A stretch of 64,000 nucleotides of DNA, from NCBI RefSeq assembly GCF_000004075.3, contig NC_026658.2:14930075-14994074 (forward strand), read 5' to 3'. A program made the translations under genes and the position numbers. Shown in pieces: positions 12,027-25,100 of this stretch. The notes beneath the pieces are model-generated. The model searched no databases and had not been told where the DNA came from. It saw only the letters and a list, made by a program, of their open reading frames with translations. Position 1 is the first letter of the stretch. Every line of letters starts with the position of its first letter. The stretch is from Cucumis sativus. Its lineage: Eukaryota; Streptophyta; Magnoliopsida; Cucurbitales; Cucurbitaceae.

Positions 12027-12423
12027 TTTTTCAATGTAATTTTGCACGTCGAATTATCATAATTGAATGTTTATTTTAACTCCTTACCCATGCCTACTCC
12101 AATTGATTAGAAAAGCTAACTAATGGTCCTAAATATCAAATTAGTCAATTTAATTAGATGGGAAGCATTCTAATCAATTTAACTAGCCCCATTACGCTTA
12201 GGGACTACGCTAGGATAAATTTCTAATAAGAAAAGTCTAATTAAAAATTTAATATGGTTTTTCTAAGGTGAATAGAACAATGTTCTTTGTTGTTCTACAC
12301 AAATTACAAGTCTATCTAACCTATTGTTTCTTGGAGATTAACATACAATTATATGTTAATCTAAAGTATCGAATTTCACAATGAAGCATTGGTTATCAAT
12401 CAATAAAAAGAATGTAATTCATA

Positions 12424-12720
12424 CACTACGAGAAATTCGATCTTTAATTTCAGTAAAAATCTAACATTACATATGTTTAATGTCAGACGAGTGACCGACA
12501 TCTATGCAACTGTTATTAATGATATATGATGTCGGCCACCTTTTATGTTAGTTTTTAACTGACATTATGGTTGATTTTATTGTCGGTTTTGGTATGACAC
12601 CAGACATCAACGCATTCTTTAGTCACTTGACCAAAATGAAATAAATGATCCAACATTAAACATAAGTGTTGGTTTCATTTTTGCCATCAAATGTCCGTCA
12701 TCATATCAAATTAAAAATAT
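12424..12720. mobile_element. second CACTA-like terminus
   Basis: CACTACGAGAAATTCG at 12424-12439 looks like a left CACTA end. Behind it lie inverted motifs such as GACCGACATC and GATGTCGGCC and other TGTCGG/CCGACA words. No right end is seen before copia copy 2 begins at 13416. Confidence 0.4.
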
Positions 12721-13415
12721 TAAAAAATATACCATTTGTTGTAATTGTGTGCAAGTCTGCCAATATTTTTCTTCCACCTGTAAATGTAAAATTTAAACCT
12801 AAAGTATAATACACAACAAATGTATTTCCACAAACAACAATTCAAAACTTCCACAATATATTAAGACAACAGACAAAATCATTAGTAAACACCAAATATA
12901 CACACACATAAAATAAACAAAAAAAAAACTAAACTTCCAACAAAATTGTTTTTGTTCTATTATGCCCAAAACTTGTAGTACAAAAAAAAAAAATCATATT
13001 ACAATTCTAAATCTAGTGGAACTTACACACCATGATCATTCCAGAATAGTATATAATTAGCTTTTGAATTGAAATTATTGCCTCCAGGAGTACCTTGCTC
13101 TTGCTCTTTCGAGAATAGCATGCTTTCTCTCCTTTCCTCTCTCATTGTCGCTTTTGATGGCGATGGCAAAAACCAAACAACTCTAGAATATGAACAATCA
13201 ATCAACAATCACACTATTTGGTATAAATCGAACGCCATAAATTTGGGTCAAATGGTAACCAGGTGATGATAAAAAAAAAAGAAGAAAAAGATACTTATCT
13301 ATATGTTAATTAGGATGTTACTTATTTGTTAGAAAAAATAGTCTCTCACGCTACATTACACTACACTACATAATGGATAAGCAAACTGATTACCTAGTTT
13401 TGATTCAATCTTTAT

Positions 13416-13584
13416 TATCACCGTAATTAAAGTAATTTAGCAATAATTTAGGAATACATTATTGTAATTAGATTAATTTGATCCTTTCCTTATAGGTTGT
13501 CCAATTAAGTGTATATGTATCATTGTATTCTTGATTTTACATAACAAATAAACAAGATCTAGAAGATTCCCCATATTGTTCTCA
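13416..13584 (+). repeat. copia copy 2, 5' LTR
   Basis: Begins TATCACCG and ends TTCTCA. 169 bp, with no difference from the 3' LTR by eye. Confidence 0.95.
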
Positions 13585-13596
13585 TGGTATCAGAGC
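13585..13596 (+). other. primer binding site, initiator tRNA-Met
   Basis: TGGTATCAGAGC immediately after the 5' LTR. Confidence 0.93.
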
Positions 13597-14333
13597 CAAA
13601 ACCCTAGACTTACTGTAGTCGCCGCCGTCGCCGCCGCCGGAAAAACTCTACCGTGAAGTCCTGCCGTGAAGACGCTTCCGCGAACGCCAGATCTCCCTTC
13701 AGTCAATCTTCCTGCCGCAACCTTCTTCCACGAACGCCAGACGCAAGACCTTCCCTCGGTCCTTGCCGTGAAGCCCTGCCGTGAAGACGCTTCCGCGAAC
13801 GCCTTGCCGTGAAGACACTTCCGCGAACACCTTGCCGTGAAGCCCTGCCGTGAAGACGCTTCCGCGAACGCCAGATCTCCCCTCGGTCAATCTCCCTGCC
13901 GCAACCCTCTGCCGTGAAAACGCTTCCACGAACGCCAGGCGCCAGATCTCCCCTCGGTCCTTGCCGCAGCCTTCTGCCGTGAAGACACTTCACGACACCT
14001 TGCCGCAGCCTCCTGCCGTGAAGACAACATCTCACCGTGAAGTAGCTCACCTGCTGACGACCTCCTGCCGTGAAGAAACAACCGCGCCGCGAACTCCAGC
14101 AACCTCCTGCCAATATTCTGTGAACTGTATACTCGCCGCCGTCGCAAGCACCCTCCTGCCTTGAAGACCTCTGCTGGCGACCTCCTGCCGTGAAGAAACA
14201 ACCGCGCCGCGAACTCCAGCAACCTCCTGCCTCGAATCCCAACTGCAATTCCAGTGAAATCCCAGCCACGAACTTTAGCCTCGAATCCCAGCCGCAAATA
14301 CTCTGTGAATCTACAGCAGCTAATTATATTTAG
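13597..14333 (+). repeat. GC-rich repetitive leader of copia copy 2
   Basis: About 740 bases rich in 'ctgccgtgaagacgcttccg' and 'cgcgaacgcc' units. A 61-bp block at 14051-14111 recurs at 14171-14231 with one mismatch. It has the same architecture as the leader of copy 1 but unrelated sequence. Long antisense frames here come from the repeats. Confidence 0.75.
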
Positions 14334-17300
14334 ATGGAGAAACATGAAGTTGCTCGTCCCATTAGCACCATTCTCGATGGAACTAATTATATTACTTGGG
14401 CCCACCAAATGAGGAGTTTTTTGATAGGTCGAAAACTGTGGCGCATCGTTACTGGAGATATCACTAAACCAGTCAAACCTACTCCTCCGATGGACACCAC
14501 TGAAAATATTGATACAGACCCATCTGATGTCACTGTTCAAGAGACGACTGCAGAAACCGACAAATACATTGAACGTCTTGAGGATTGGGATAGCAAAAAC
14601 CATCAGATCATTACTTGGTTAGGTAACACCTCTATTCCAGCAATTCACACACAATTTGATGCATTTGATACGGCAAAAGAACTCTGGGATTTTCTGTCCA
14701 CACGTTTTCAGTCTATTGGACTTGCTCACTATTACCAATTGCACTCTCGACTTGTTAGTCTAAATCAGGAGGGAGGACAATCTGTGAACGAGTATCTTGC
14801 AACTCTTCAACCAATATGGACTCAGTTAGATCAGGCAAAAATCAATCCGGAGCATATTCGCCTCATCAAAGTTCTTATGGGTCTTCGCCCAGAGTATGAA
14901 TCAGTCCGTGCCGCATTGTTACATCGTAACCCTCTGCCGAGTCTTGATGCTGCCATACAAGAAATCTTATTTGAGGAAAACCGCCTTGGCATTGTTTCCT
15001 CTCTGCCATCTGATGTCGCTCTTGCAACCACCCATTCACGATCGGCTAATGAGTCTATTTTCTGCAAAAATTGCAAACTTCATGGTCATAAGTTTGCTAA
15101 TTGTCCTACTATTGAGTGCAGGTATTGCCACAAACGAGGTCATATCTTGGACAACTGTCCCACCGTCCACCCCGTCCTCCTGGTGCTCCATATAAACCCA
15201 AGTCCTCCACTAAATACAGTTCTCCACCTATTGTTGCTGCTGCTACCTCCCATCTGATATCACCACACCTCAGAATTTTCAGTTAAATGATCTTCATGAC
15301 TTACTGAAACAGGTGATCTCTTCCAACTCTACTGCTCTTGCCGTCACTCCAGGTACATCTTGGCTCCTTGATTCAGCTTGTTGCAATCATATGACTGCTG
15401 ACATTTCATTATTATCCTCACCTACTCATGTTCAATCTCTTCCCTCAATTCACTCTGCTGATGGTAATCATATGCCTATCTCTCACGTTGGTACTGTTAA
15501 CACACCCACAATAAAACTGTCAAACACCTATCATGTTCCAAAACTCACATTCAACCTAGCTTCTGTTGGCCAACTTTGTGATCTCGGACTAACTGTTATC
15601 TTTTCTTCTCATGGGTGTCAGGTTCAGGATTCTCAAACGGGGCAAGTGATTGGTACGGGACGGAAGGTGGGACGATTATTTGAGCTTACATATCTTCAGC
15701 AATCTCCTGAGTTTCCACCTATCTCTGCACCAGTCACTGATACCTCTATATATCAGTGGCACCTTCGTCTAGGTCATGCATCCTCTGATAAACTTCGTAA
15801 TTTAGTTTCTACTGGTAATTTGAATAATGTCTCAAAATTCAGTCATTTTGATTGCTTAAATTGCAAACTTGCAAAACAACCTGCTTTATCATTTCCTAAT
15901 TCCACCTCTCTATGTAATAAGCCTTTTGACCTTATTCATTCTGACATTTGGGGTCCTGCTCCTTGTACTACCGTTAATGGTTATCGATACTTTGTCTTAT
16001 TTATTGATGACTATTCTCGTTTTACTTGGATTTACTTTCTTAAACATCGCTCTTCCTTATATCAAATATATGTTGATTTTGCAAATATGATTCACACTCA
16101 ATTCTCCAGCAAAATTAAAATCTTTCGAACTGATAATGCGATGGAATATAAGGACTCTCAACTTCTTTCCTTCCTTGCCCAGCAAGGCACTCTGATTCAA
16201 CGCTCCTGTCCTCACACCTCTCAGCAAAATGGAAGAGCTGAACGCAAACATCGTCACATTCTTGACTCTGTTCGTGCTCAGCTTCTATCTGCTGCTTGTC
16301 CAGAAAAATTCTAGGGCAAGGCTGCCCTCACCTCTGTCTATGTCATCAATCGTCTTCCTTCAAAAGTCACTAAAAATGTTTCTCCCTTTGAAAGACTATA
16401 CGGTACTTCCCCTTCTTACTCCAATCTAAAAATTTTTGGTTGTGCATGTTTCGTATTATTACATCCTCATGAACATACCAAACTTGAACCACGTGCACGT
16501 CTATGTTGCTTCTTGGGTTATGGTACTGAACATAAAGGATTTCGTTGTTGGGATCCCATCTCTCAAAGATTACGTATATCTCGTCATGTCACCTTTTGGG
16601 AACATCGTATGTTTTCTAGTCTTTCTTCATTCCATGAATCTCTTTCAAGTTCTCACCCATTCTTCACCGATCCGTCTATTGACCTTTTTCCCTCACTTGA
16701 TTCAACACCTGACACTACACCTTGCATGTTACCTATACCTGAGCCCACTCAATCGGACCATATTTCTGCACTCCCGGATCTTCCATCTGCCCCTCTTGAG
16801 GAACCTGAATCTACACCAATCCGACGATCTACACGGGTAAGAGAAATTCCCTCTCATCTTAAAGATTATCATTGTTTCTCCACTATCATGTCTTTAGTTG
16901 AACCTTCCTCGTATAAGGAAGCCAGCACTAACCCATTATGGCAGCAAGCAATGAATGAAGAACTTCAAGCCTTAGAAAAGACTCATACTTGGGAGTATGT
17001 GGACTTACCTCCTGGAAAGAAACCTATTGGTTGTAAATGGATCTTTAAAATCAAAACGCACTCTGATGGGTCTATAGAACGATACAAAGCACGACTTGTA
17101 GCCAAAGGTTATTCTCAAGAATATGGCATTGATTATGAAGAAACGTTTGCTCCAGTAGCTCGAATGACGTCTGTTCGTAGTCTTTTAGCCATTGCAGCTG
17201 CAAAACAGTGGCCCCTCTTACAAATGGATGTTAAAAATGCATTTCTCAATGGAACTCTATCTGAAGAAGTCTATATGAAACCACCACCTGGTACTACCCC

Positions 17301-18468
17301 GCCACATCAGAAAGTATGTCTTCTTCGACGAGCTCTCTATGGTCTCAAACAGGCTCCCCGAGCCTGGTTTGCAACTTTTAGCTCCACTATTACTCAACTT
17401 GGGTTCACTTCCAGCCCTCATGATTCAGCCTTGTTCACCCGCCAGACACCTAATGGTATTGTACTCCTTCTTTTATATGTTGATGACATGATTATTACAG
17501 GCGATGACCCTCAAGCTATATCTGAATTGCAATGCTACCTGGGAAAGCACTTTGAGATGAAGGATTTAGGACCTCTCAGTTATTTCCTTGGCCTTGAGAT
17601 CACCTCCGTGTCTGATGGTTATTACTTATCTCAAGCTAAATATGCTTCTGACCTACTCAGTCGATCTGGTATTACTGATTCTACAACATCCTCAACACCT
17701 CTGGATCCAAATGTTCGACTTACTCCTTATGATGGTGTTCCCCTTGACGATCCTACTTTGTACCGGCAACTTGTTGGTAGCTTGATTTACTTAACTGTAA
17801 CTCGCCCTGATATTGCGTTCGCAGTTCACATAGTCAGTCAATTCATGGCCGCTCCCCGTACTATTCATTTCACTGCTGTCCTTCGGATTCTTCGCTACAT
17901 TAAAGGCACTTTGGGTCATGGTCTCCACTTCTCCTCACAGTCTTCTCTGGTTCTCTCTGGATTCTCTGATGCTGATTGGGCAGGAGATCCTACTGATAGA
18001 AGATCCACCACTGGCTATTGTTTTTATTTAGGTGATGCTCTTATCTCCTGGCGCAGCAAGAAACAATCTGTTGTTTCCCGGTCTAGCACTGAGTCTGAAT
18101 ATCGTGCTCTAGCTGATGCCACTTCAGAATTATTATGGCTTCGTTGGCTTCTTACTGATATGGGAGCCCCACAAACATCATCTACTACTCTCCATTGTGA
18201 TAACCGCAGTGCCATTCAGATTGCACACAATGATGTATTTCATGAACGAACAAAGCACATAGAGAACGATTGTCATTTTGTCCGTCATCATCTTCAAAGC
18301 AACACTCTCCATCTTCAATCTATCTCTACCATTGATCAACCTGCAGATATCTTCACCAAAGCTCTCCATTCTCCTCGTTTCACTCTGTTACTTCACAAAC
18401 TCAAGGGTGGTTTCTACTCTACCAACTTGAGTTTGAGGGAGGGTATCACCGTAATTAAAGTAATTTAG
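14334..18468 (+). pseudogene. copia copy 2 gag-pol, two frameshifts and a stop
   Basis: Gag starts at the ATG at 14334 and has two CX2CX4HX4C knuckles near 15060-15160. Compared with copy 1, one base is missing near 15166 and another near 15254. Protease (LDSACCNHM), integrase, RT (YVDD) and RNase H then follow in one frame, interrupted only by TAG at 16312-16314 where copy 1 has Trp (TGG) inside integrase. The frame ends at 18468, 25 bases inside the 3' LTR. The gag linker after GDITKP is about 23 residues longer than in copy 1. Three separate lesions in an element with identical LTRs suggest it was mobilised in trans or decayed very fast. Confidence 0.92.
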
Positions 18469-18612
18469 CAATAATTTAGGAATACATTATTGTAATTAGA
18501 TTAATTTGATCCTTTCCTTATAGGTTGTCCAATTAAGTGTATATGTATCATTGTATTCTTGATTTTACATAACAAATAAACAAGATCTAGAAGATTCCCC
18601 ATATTGTTCTCA
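18444..18612 (+). repeat. copia copy 2, 3' LTR
   Basis: Same 169 bp as the 5' LTR, followed by TTTAT. Confidence 0.95.
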
Positions 18613-18617
18613 TTTAT

Positions 18618-19858
18618 CATGGCCCCCCCTCTCTTCTCTCCTTGCTTTTCTTATATTTATATTCATCAAAATATTGAAGTCGATCTTGGCCATCAGAGAA
18701 GTTTGTCAAATGGATTGTCTCTGTCACTCAATGTCGATTTTGACTATCATGCGGATGATGATCCAAACCTGTAGAGTTGATGGATTATCCTCCTCCTTGA
18801 TCTATCGGGCTATTCCATCTCCATATTATTTAGACAAGACAGAAAAAAGGAAAAAGAAGGAAGGAGGTAGACAAAAGAAGAAGGAAAAATAATACAAAAC
18901 CAATGGTTTTCTAATATTAAAGAAGAAAGGGTTTTTGAAATTGGAATTAGAAGAAAAGGTCATGAAAGTGTAATTTTTTTTATTTTAGCTGGGTGTAATT
19001 GATGTATTATTATTGTTTCCAGAGGGTTTTTTTTTAGGGTTTTGAAGGATGACCTAAAATTGTATACTATATTACAAGATTAATATAAATTTCTCATTTT
19101 TTTAGAAATGTCCTAAATTGACTAATATTTTACATAAGTATAGGGTCCAAATGACTAATTTATCCATCTTTATTATTATTAATATATTGATGGAAGAAAT
19201 GATCAAAATTGAATTATGAAGAAGACCAAATATTGGTCGGCGCCAGAACTTTTATCTCACAATGTTCAAGGGTGATACAAATAATGATATAATGTTATTT
19301 TTAATGATTAAGTAATTCCATATTAAAAACAAATTCAATTTATATTGAATTAATAAAATACTTCTAACAAATTTAAATCTAAATCTTAATTATTAGGTAA
19401 AAAATAAGGGAGTTGTCATTTAGGTAATTAATTTAGTATAATATAAATAAAGAAATTATTTGAATTTAATTAAAAAATTATATATAATTAATAATGATCA
19501 TAAAGTTATAAATATCCTAAAAATTTAGGAAATAGTAAATAATAATTTAGGACATTTGTTATTAGATATCTTTCTTTTCAAAATGAAAATTTTAAAAGGG
19601 TTATTCTTCTAGTGGAGCGTTTCCTAAAGAAAGGTTGGCTGTGAATAATTGGGCCTCAGATTTAATTATGGGCGAAGAAAAGAAGAGGGTGAAGCCCAAG
19701 AGGTATTAGTGTTTGAACAAAAATGGAATCTCTGTTTTACAAATTCTTTTTTATTATTGGAAAGTATGCAAAACGCAGAATCTGAGTACCTCAGTATTAT
19801 GCATCTTTCCTAAGATTGCGCGGAATCGAATCATTATTCATTATCATTACTTCCACCA
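18618..19858. other. spacer and UPP promoter side
   Basis: AT-rich DNA; no gene recognised. The stretch before 19859 should contain the promoter and leader of the UPP gene, but I see no decisive TATA box. Confidence 0.4.
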
Positions 19859-22800
19859 ATGGCTTCCTGCCCCATAAATCTTCCTCACCGGTGTTCTCCC
19901 GGAACGCCGCCCCTCGGCCCCACTTCTTCCCTCCTAAACCCTAATTCTCTTCTTAAATTACTTCCTCTTTCTCCTTCTTCTCTTCTCTATTCCAATAAGG
20001 TAACCCCTATTTCCTCTCTCTTCCACTTCCCCTTTTTTGTTTTCCCCATAACTTGTCCTCTTATTTCTCTCCAATCTTTGTTTTACCACTAGCTATCCTC
20101 TTCCAGAATCCGCCACCGCAGCCTTGTTGCCATGAACAACGCTCACATGGCCACCGAGGCCAAGCCTGTTTCACAGGATAGAATGCTCGTTAGTACTTTC
20201 TCCCTTGTTCTTATCTTATTTTGTAGTCTTTCTCCCTTACAATTTGGTTAACGTATACTTTTAGATTGCTTGCTGATTTGGATCTTTTGGAAGGATTTAC
20301 ATTTTTTTTTTAATTTAGTCCATTAATTTAGTGTAATCAATGGATTAATAGGTTTATGTGCCGCCTCATCCGTTGATCAAACACTGGGTTTCAGTTTTGA
20401 GGAATGAACAAACTCCTTGCCCCATTTTTAGTGAGTACTGATGCAGTTCTTGAAGATATTTTCTTATCTTACTGTTTTGTGTATTTTTTATTGCCAATAC
20501 GCCTCGCAGGTTGGATTTTTTTCTTCTTAATGTCTGTTTTTACGGAATTCAACCATGAAGATATTAAATAAGTTCTGCTGTTGTTATGAAGCTTTTGGCA
20601 TTTGGGAGTGATTCTAAGACAACCAAAATCACTTTTGTCATTTTTAAAATTATTATTTGAAAAGTCTTTTTAATCATTCAAAATCAATTCTAATAGCATG
20701 AAAAACGTGTTTAAAAGTGTGAAATTGATTTTGATCGATTGATACTTGAAAGTTTGTTTCAAGGTGATTTTGAACATTGGCTGAAGTAATCTTAACCATT
20801 TAAAAATAAACCCTGTGCAGTGCTTAGTTGGGACTTGGAAGTTGTAAGCATCAGATTTCAGGGAATAAGTTCAAATCGTAAACATAACAAAGAGATTGCC
20901 ATTTTAGTTATTCTGGTTGTGCTGTTGTTATAATTTAATTCTGTTGGGGCACTAGGTCTGTATAGCCTCTGCTCTGTCCGCAATTCTTGAGTTAATTAAA
21001 TTATTCTTCTTTCATTTCTTTGATAAAGTTGTCGATAAATACGTTCATTGATGAGCCATGACAAAACCTCGAGAGGTGAACCTCTCAGTTGAAAAACTTT
21101 AGAATTAGGATGATAGACTTAGTTGAGTTGTGTGTTTTGAGTTGCGGAGGGCAGTTTTCTGCATAGAACTTTCTCCTTTTGCCTATGCCATCAAGAACTT
21201 GAGGAGATTTATGGTTTATTTACTGCAGAAAATGCAATGGCAGAGTTAGGGAGGCTACTTATTTATGAAGCTTCAAGGGATTGGTTGGTTAGTTCTTGTA
21301 CAACTTTTAATATTAAGTTTTAGCCTTTCTTAGTAAAGTGAAATACTGACACGTAATTGTTTTTTTTAATGAAAACAACTACTTTAATTGTTTAGTAGTT
21401 CTATTTTTCGTATGCATGTAATTATAAAGCTATTCTGTTGGAAGAATCACAAATCTTCAACTTTTATTAACGTCAGTTTTTGCTTATATTTTTAGTTCAC
21501 TTACATAGTTGTGTTTATATCCATATCAGCCTACTGTAACAGGGGAGATACAGTCACCCATGGGTGTTGCTTCAGTTGAGTTTGTTGATCCAAGAGAACC
21601 TGTGGCAGTAAGGCTTTTTTTCTACTCTCCTTCTGGCCTATTAGTTAGTGTTTATACTTACAGTTTTTTGCCACCACCCTCACCATTAAAAGGAAAGAAA
21701 ATGACTGCAATACAGTTTTGCTATTATATTTCGTTGGAATTTCTTGCATTATAACCCAGAGTTGTTCGTTTTAATTTTTCCTTTTCAGATAATTCCCATC
21801 CTTAGAGCTGGTCTAGCTCTTGCAGAATATGCATCGTCTGTATTGCCTGCAACAAAATTGTACCATCTTGGTAAGGGAAGTAAGATAATGCAGATTGCAG
21901 AGTGATGTTCTGAACAGGAATGATATTTAGTGACATTGATATGAACTCACTTTTCATCCCTTTTTAATTTCATCTTTTTCTTTCAAATTAAAGGGATAAG
22001 CAGGGACGAGGAGACTCTTCAACCAACTGTATATCTTAATAAGTAAGATTTCTATGCCACTGAAGATGCTACTCTCTTATTGGCACCTGTTTGTTGTATT
22101 TTTCTCTCGTATTTTTTCTCTTACTTTATATTGTTATCTCTGTTATATGACCCCAAGATGAAGCCGTGTAAACTTTTCCTTGCTTCACTAATAAAGCTGT
22201 AGATGAATAATGCCGTGACCTCATTAACTATGACAAGAGTCTCTATTTAACTTTTCACTACTTCATGTATATTGTTTTGACAGATTACCTGAAAATTTTC
22301 CTGAAGGTTGTAGAATCTTTGTGGTCGATCCCATGCTTGCAACTGGTTAGTATTCTACTACTTAATGGAACTCCTTTTTTCTTTTTCATTCTTCCTATAA
22401 TTTAGGTTGCTTAGTTTAGTTGATGTCTACCCCACTTATTCCACTAGATAAGTACTTGAGCAACCAAAATTTGTATTGTAAAGCTTATTGGACTGTATGG
22501 GTTGTTGCCATTCAGTCTAGTTCCATAGCTCTGAAAGCAACGTGGATTTACAGCTATGTAACCATGGGCCAGTTCGTGGTTATTTCTTCTTTGTTTTGGT
22601 TTTAATGCAAGTGCTTCAATTGATCAGAAAGTAATTCTGATATCTTTATAATTGTACTTTTCATCTTTTTTCTGTTGACCCAGTGTTCCTTGTTCCCTTG
22701 TCCTTACCTTCTGTTCGTACCTGTCAATTTACCTCACCTAGAGGCAATATTTGAGAATGCTATAGCAATCTGTTTAGGTTGTAAGTGTCGAGTTAAATAT

Positions 22801-23584
22801 TATTGTGAATCATTATTTAATATATCGGTGAATTGACAAGTTCTTTCCTTTACTTTAATATGTTTTTCTGCGGATCATCATAATTTCAGGTGGCACAATT
22901 GTGGCAGCTCTTGATCTCCTAAAGGAACGTGGAATTGGCAACAAGCAAATAAAAGTGGTACTGGAATTAGCAGCAGATCTTTTGCTTATGTCATGTTTCT
23001 AGGAACTAGTAACTATCTTAACTGTGACTGGTGTGCACACAAAGTTCCATCTGTCATGGGCTTGCACTGCAGCTGCAGTCACCAAGGAATATTGTATATC
23101 CTCGATGATGGCTATCTAAATGAATCTCACGAAATCTCACATTCAGCTTTTAGTTCTCTCATTGTGATTATCTGAACTCTGAAGTTCTGAAGTCTAACTA
23201 TTATATTGTACTATATTGGGATTGTCATATCACAGATATCTGCTGTTGCTGCCCCTCCCGCCCTTCAAAAGCTCAGCGAGAAGTTTCCAGGGTAATCGAT
23301 CACCCATCCTTCTTGATTCAATCAATCACACAAAGTCAAAAGTCTTCTATTGATCCTTTGATATGTTTTGTGATCTTGTAGGCTACATATATACACCGGC
23401 ATTATTGACCCGACAGTTAATGAAAAAGGGTTTGTTATTATTACCACTTGAATGAATCTGATGTTTGGGAGTTCAAAAGTAGGTTGAAATCCTTCTACTC
23501 GGTATTGAGGTCAACTAATTGGATCCTTGCAGGTTTATAATTCCTGGACTTGGAGATGCTGGAGATCGCAGCTTCGGGACATGA
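19859..23584 (+). CDS. UPP: uracil phosphoribosyltransferase, plastid-type
   Basis: Twelve exons with GT-AG borders and consistent phases: 19859-19999, 20093-20188, 20352-20430, 21229-21287, 21530-21607, 21789-21870, 21994-22042, 22284-22345, 22890-22957, 23236-23291, 23382-23429, 23533-23584. The sum is 870 nt, 289 aa. The enzyme joins uracil and PRPP to give UMP in pyrimidine salvage. The first ~60 residues are Ser/Leu/Pro-rich without acidic residues, fitting a plastid transit peptide. The core holds SPMGVASVEF, PILRAGLALAE, the PRPP loop VVDPMLATGGT and the C-terminal uracil-binding GLGDAGDRSFGT ending two residues before the usual stop position. Length is normal for the plant family. The plastid form is essential for early chloroplast development in Arabidopsis. 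A poly(A)-like AATAAAA lies near 23800. Confidence 0.93.
20600..20815. repeat. MITE-like inverted repeat in UPP intron 3
   Basis: Near the left side 'ccaaaatcacttttg' and near the right side 'aaggtgattttgaac' are in inverted orientation, around an AT-rich middle with further 'aaatca...tgatttt' pairs. It looks like a small non-autonomous DNA transposon relic inside the ~800-bp intron. Confidence 0.35.
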
Positions 23585-24307
23585 AATTTGTTTTGTCGAG
23601 CTTCAGTAATTCTCATCTCTTATTTTGACTTGGTAAAAATCAAGTTGATTATTAGGCGATTGTAAGATTGCGTCTAAGCATTGATAATTTTTTAAAGTTG
23701 CGTCAATGAAAGGAAGTATAGTAGAATTAGGCAAAAGCTATGTTCTCTGGATTGTGTATTGTACTTGTTCAATTCTTCGCCTTTGATATCTTACCCTATA
23801 ATAAAAGATGAGTTCAATTAATGAGTTTCTAACTGCATGTCTGGGCCCAATTGATTTTAGTTTTATTTTCCCTTTTTTCCTTTATTTTAAATAATATGGC
23901 AGTTTATTTATAATGTTTTAAATGATTCTGAAATCTACACAAAACTATTGAATTGAAGGCCGGTTTCTGAAAATTAATTTAATTTTGTGAATTCTGTTTG
24001 TCTCTTTGCCTTTGGGACTGTGATAGATTAGATTCAAGTCTTCTTTATAGGCATTCGTTAATAGAGTGTTTTGTAATTTTAACATTAGAACTCCTTGTAT
24101 GTAATATGTGGGTGGGGGTTGATTTTTTTTCAAGTTTCTTTTGTACATTTTTTCATCTTACTTAATGAAAACTTGGTTTATTAATCTAAGTACTTGTTGA
24201 TTATTACAGAGACTATTAATGGAGAGCTTAATTTGTTTACAAATAAAAGAAATAGGATCTAGTTTCTTGAACGTATTCTTTACAAATCATATGCTTCTTT
24301 GCCGTGG
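23585..24307. other. UPP 3' region and spacer
   Basis: Contains the probable UPP 3' UTR to about 23820. The rest is AT-rich spacer before a gene that converges on UPP. No further gene seen. Confidence 0.45.
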
Positions 24308-24611
24308 TCAATATCTAGTTGAACCTCCACTGCACCCCCCACCACCATCACCACCTCCGCCATCATTTGCCGTTGAAACCTGAATCACCACCGGTGTCAA
24401 CAGCTCTATCTGTGACGAAGGTGCTTGTATTCGTATTGTTCCTTTCATTAGTGACTACTATGTCAATTTGGCCCTCACCATTGAAGATGTGTCCCTGGAT
24501 TTTAATTTTGCTATTATAAGCTCTTCTCAGGATAATAATACTTAACACAACCATAGCAATAAAGACGGAAGCCGAGACAAGGGGTAAGATGATGAATGCT
24601 GGTTGAACCAT
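24308..24611 (-). pseudogene. small membrane Gly-rich protein A, tail frameshifted
   Basis: The open frame from the ATG at 24611 gives 82 aa: a short N-terminus (MVQPAFIILP), one membrane segment to about residue 27, then RR and a polar tail ending at TGA 24363. Directly beyond, in the next frame, the sequence reads NDGGGGDGGGGCSGG and ends at 24308. A one-base insertion just before the stop (AACGGC for AACGC) would explain this. The original product was therefore probably ~100 aa with the Gly-rich tail of its neighbours. It may still be expressed as a tail-less form. TATA box at 24678-24684. Function unknown. Confidence 0.6.
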
Positions 24612-24677
24612 ATTGTATTATTGTCTCTGAATTATGGAATATCTCTAGTTTAACATCAACTGTTGATTGTAATTGTA

Positions 24678-24684
24678 ATTTATA
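24678..24684 (-). promoter_or_regulatory. TATA box of protein A gene
   Basis: Minus-strand CCCTATAAATTAC, about 70 bases before the ATG. A TTGACC motif (W-box core) lies at about 24738 and another TTGAC near 24776. Confidence 0.5.
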
Positions 24685-25100
24685 GGGACGAGAAATATTG
24701 GAAATATTTGAATTGTTAAATTGAGAAGCCACATGGTTTGACCTTTCAAAAACTTGTACCTTTTGGCTACAACCTTTGACTGTGTTTTAACATTGAGCGA
24801 TTTGGGTGTTTTGCTCTGTTTTTTACATAATGAGATGAGATTAGACCCATTCCAAGTTTGTGCTTTGGAGAAAAACCTGACTTGGTTTGTAGTAATAATA
24901 TACGCGCTTATGATTATCATAATTTTGTTGGTTTGATATTCAAGAAGTTTGATTTCTACGGCTGTTTTGGTATATGGTCTTTTTGTTATTATAATGAACA
25001 ATTTTCATTCCCACTGTTATGAGAAAAAAAAAAATATTTGGTATATGGTCTTACAAAGATAACATAATGATTCTTATTTGTACTAAACGATCTTTGGAGT

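Larger units (their letters stand above)
13416..18612 (+). mobile_element. Ty1/copia LTR retrotransposon, copy 2
   Basis: A 5197-bp element on the plus strand. Its LTRs (13416-13584 and 18444-18612) are both 169 bp and read identical throughout. The target duplication TTTAT stands at 13411-13415 and 18613-18617. The primer site TGGTATCAGAGC follows the 5' LTR, and a GAGGGAGGG tract precedes the 3' LTR. Its proteins are close to those of copy 1, but the LTRs and leader are different sequence, so the two are sister families and not copies of one insertion. Identical LTRs mean very recent insertion. Confidence 0.96.

Noticed and set aside
13357-13372. 'cattacactacactacat' as a CACTA terminus
   Set aside because: Simple repeat of 'acact'; no following GAGAAA and no subterminal motifs.
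13699-14603. 188- and 238-codon minus-strand frames
   Set aside because: Antisense to the leader and gag of copia copy 2; repeat-derived.
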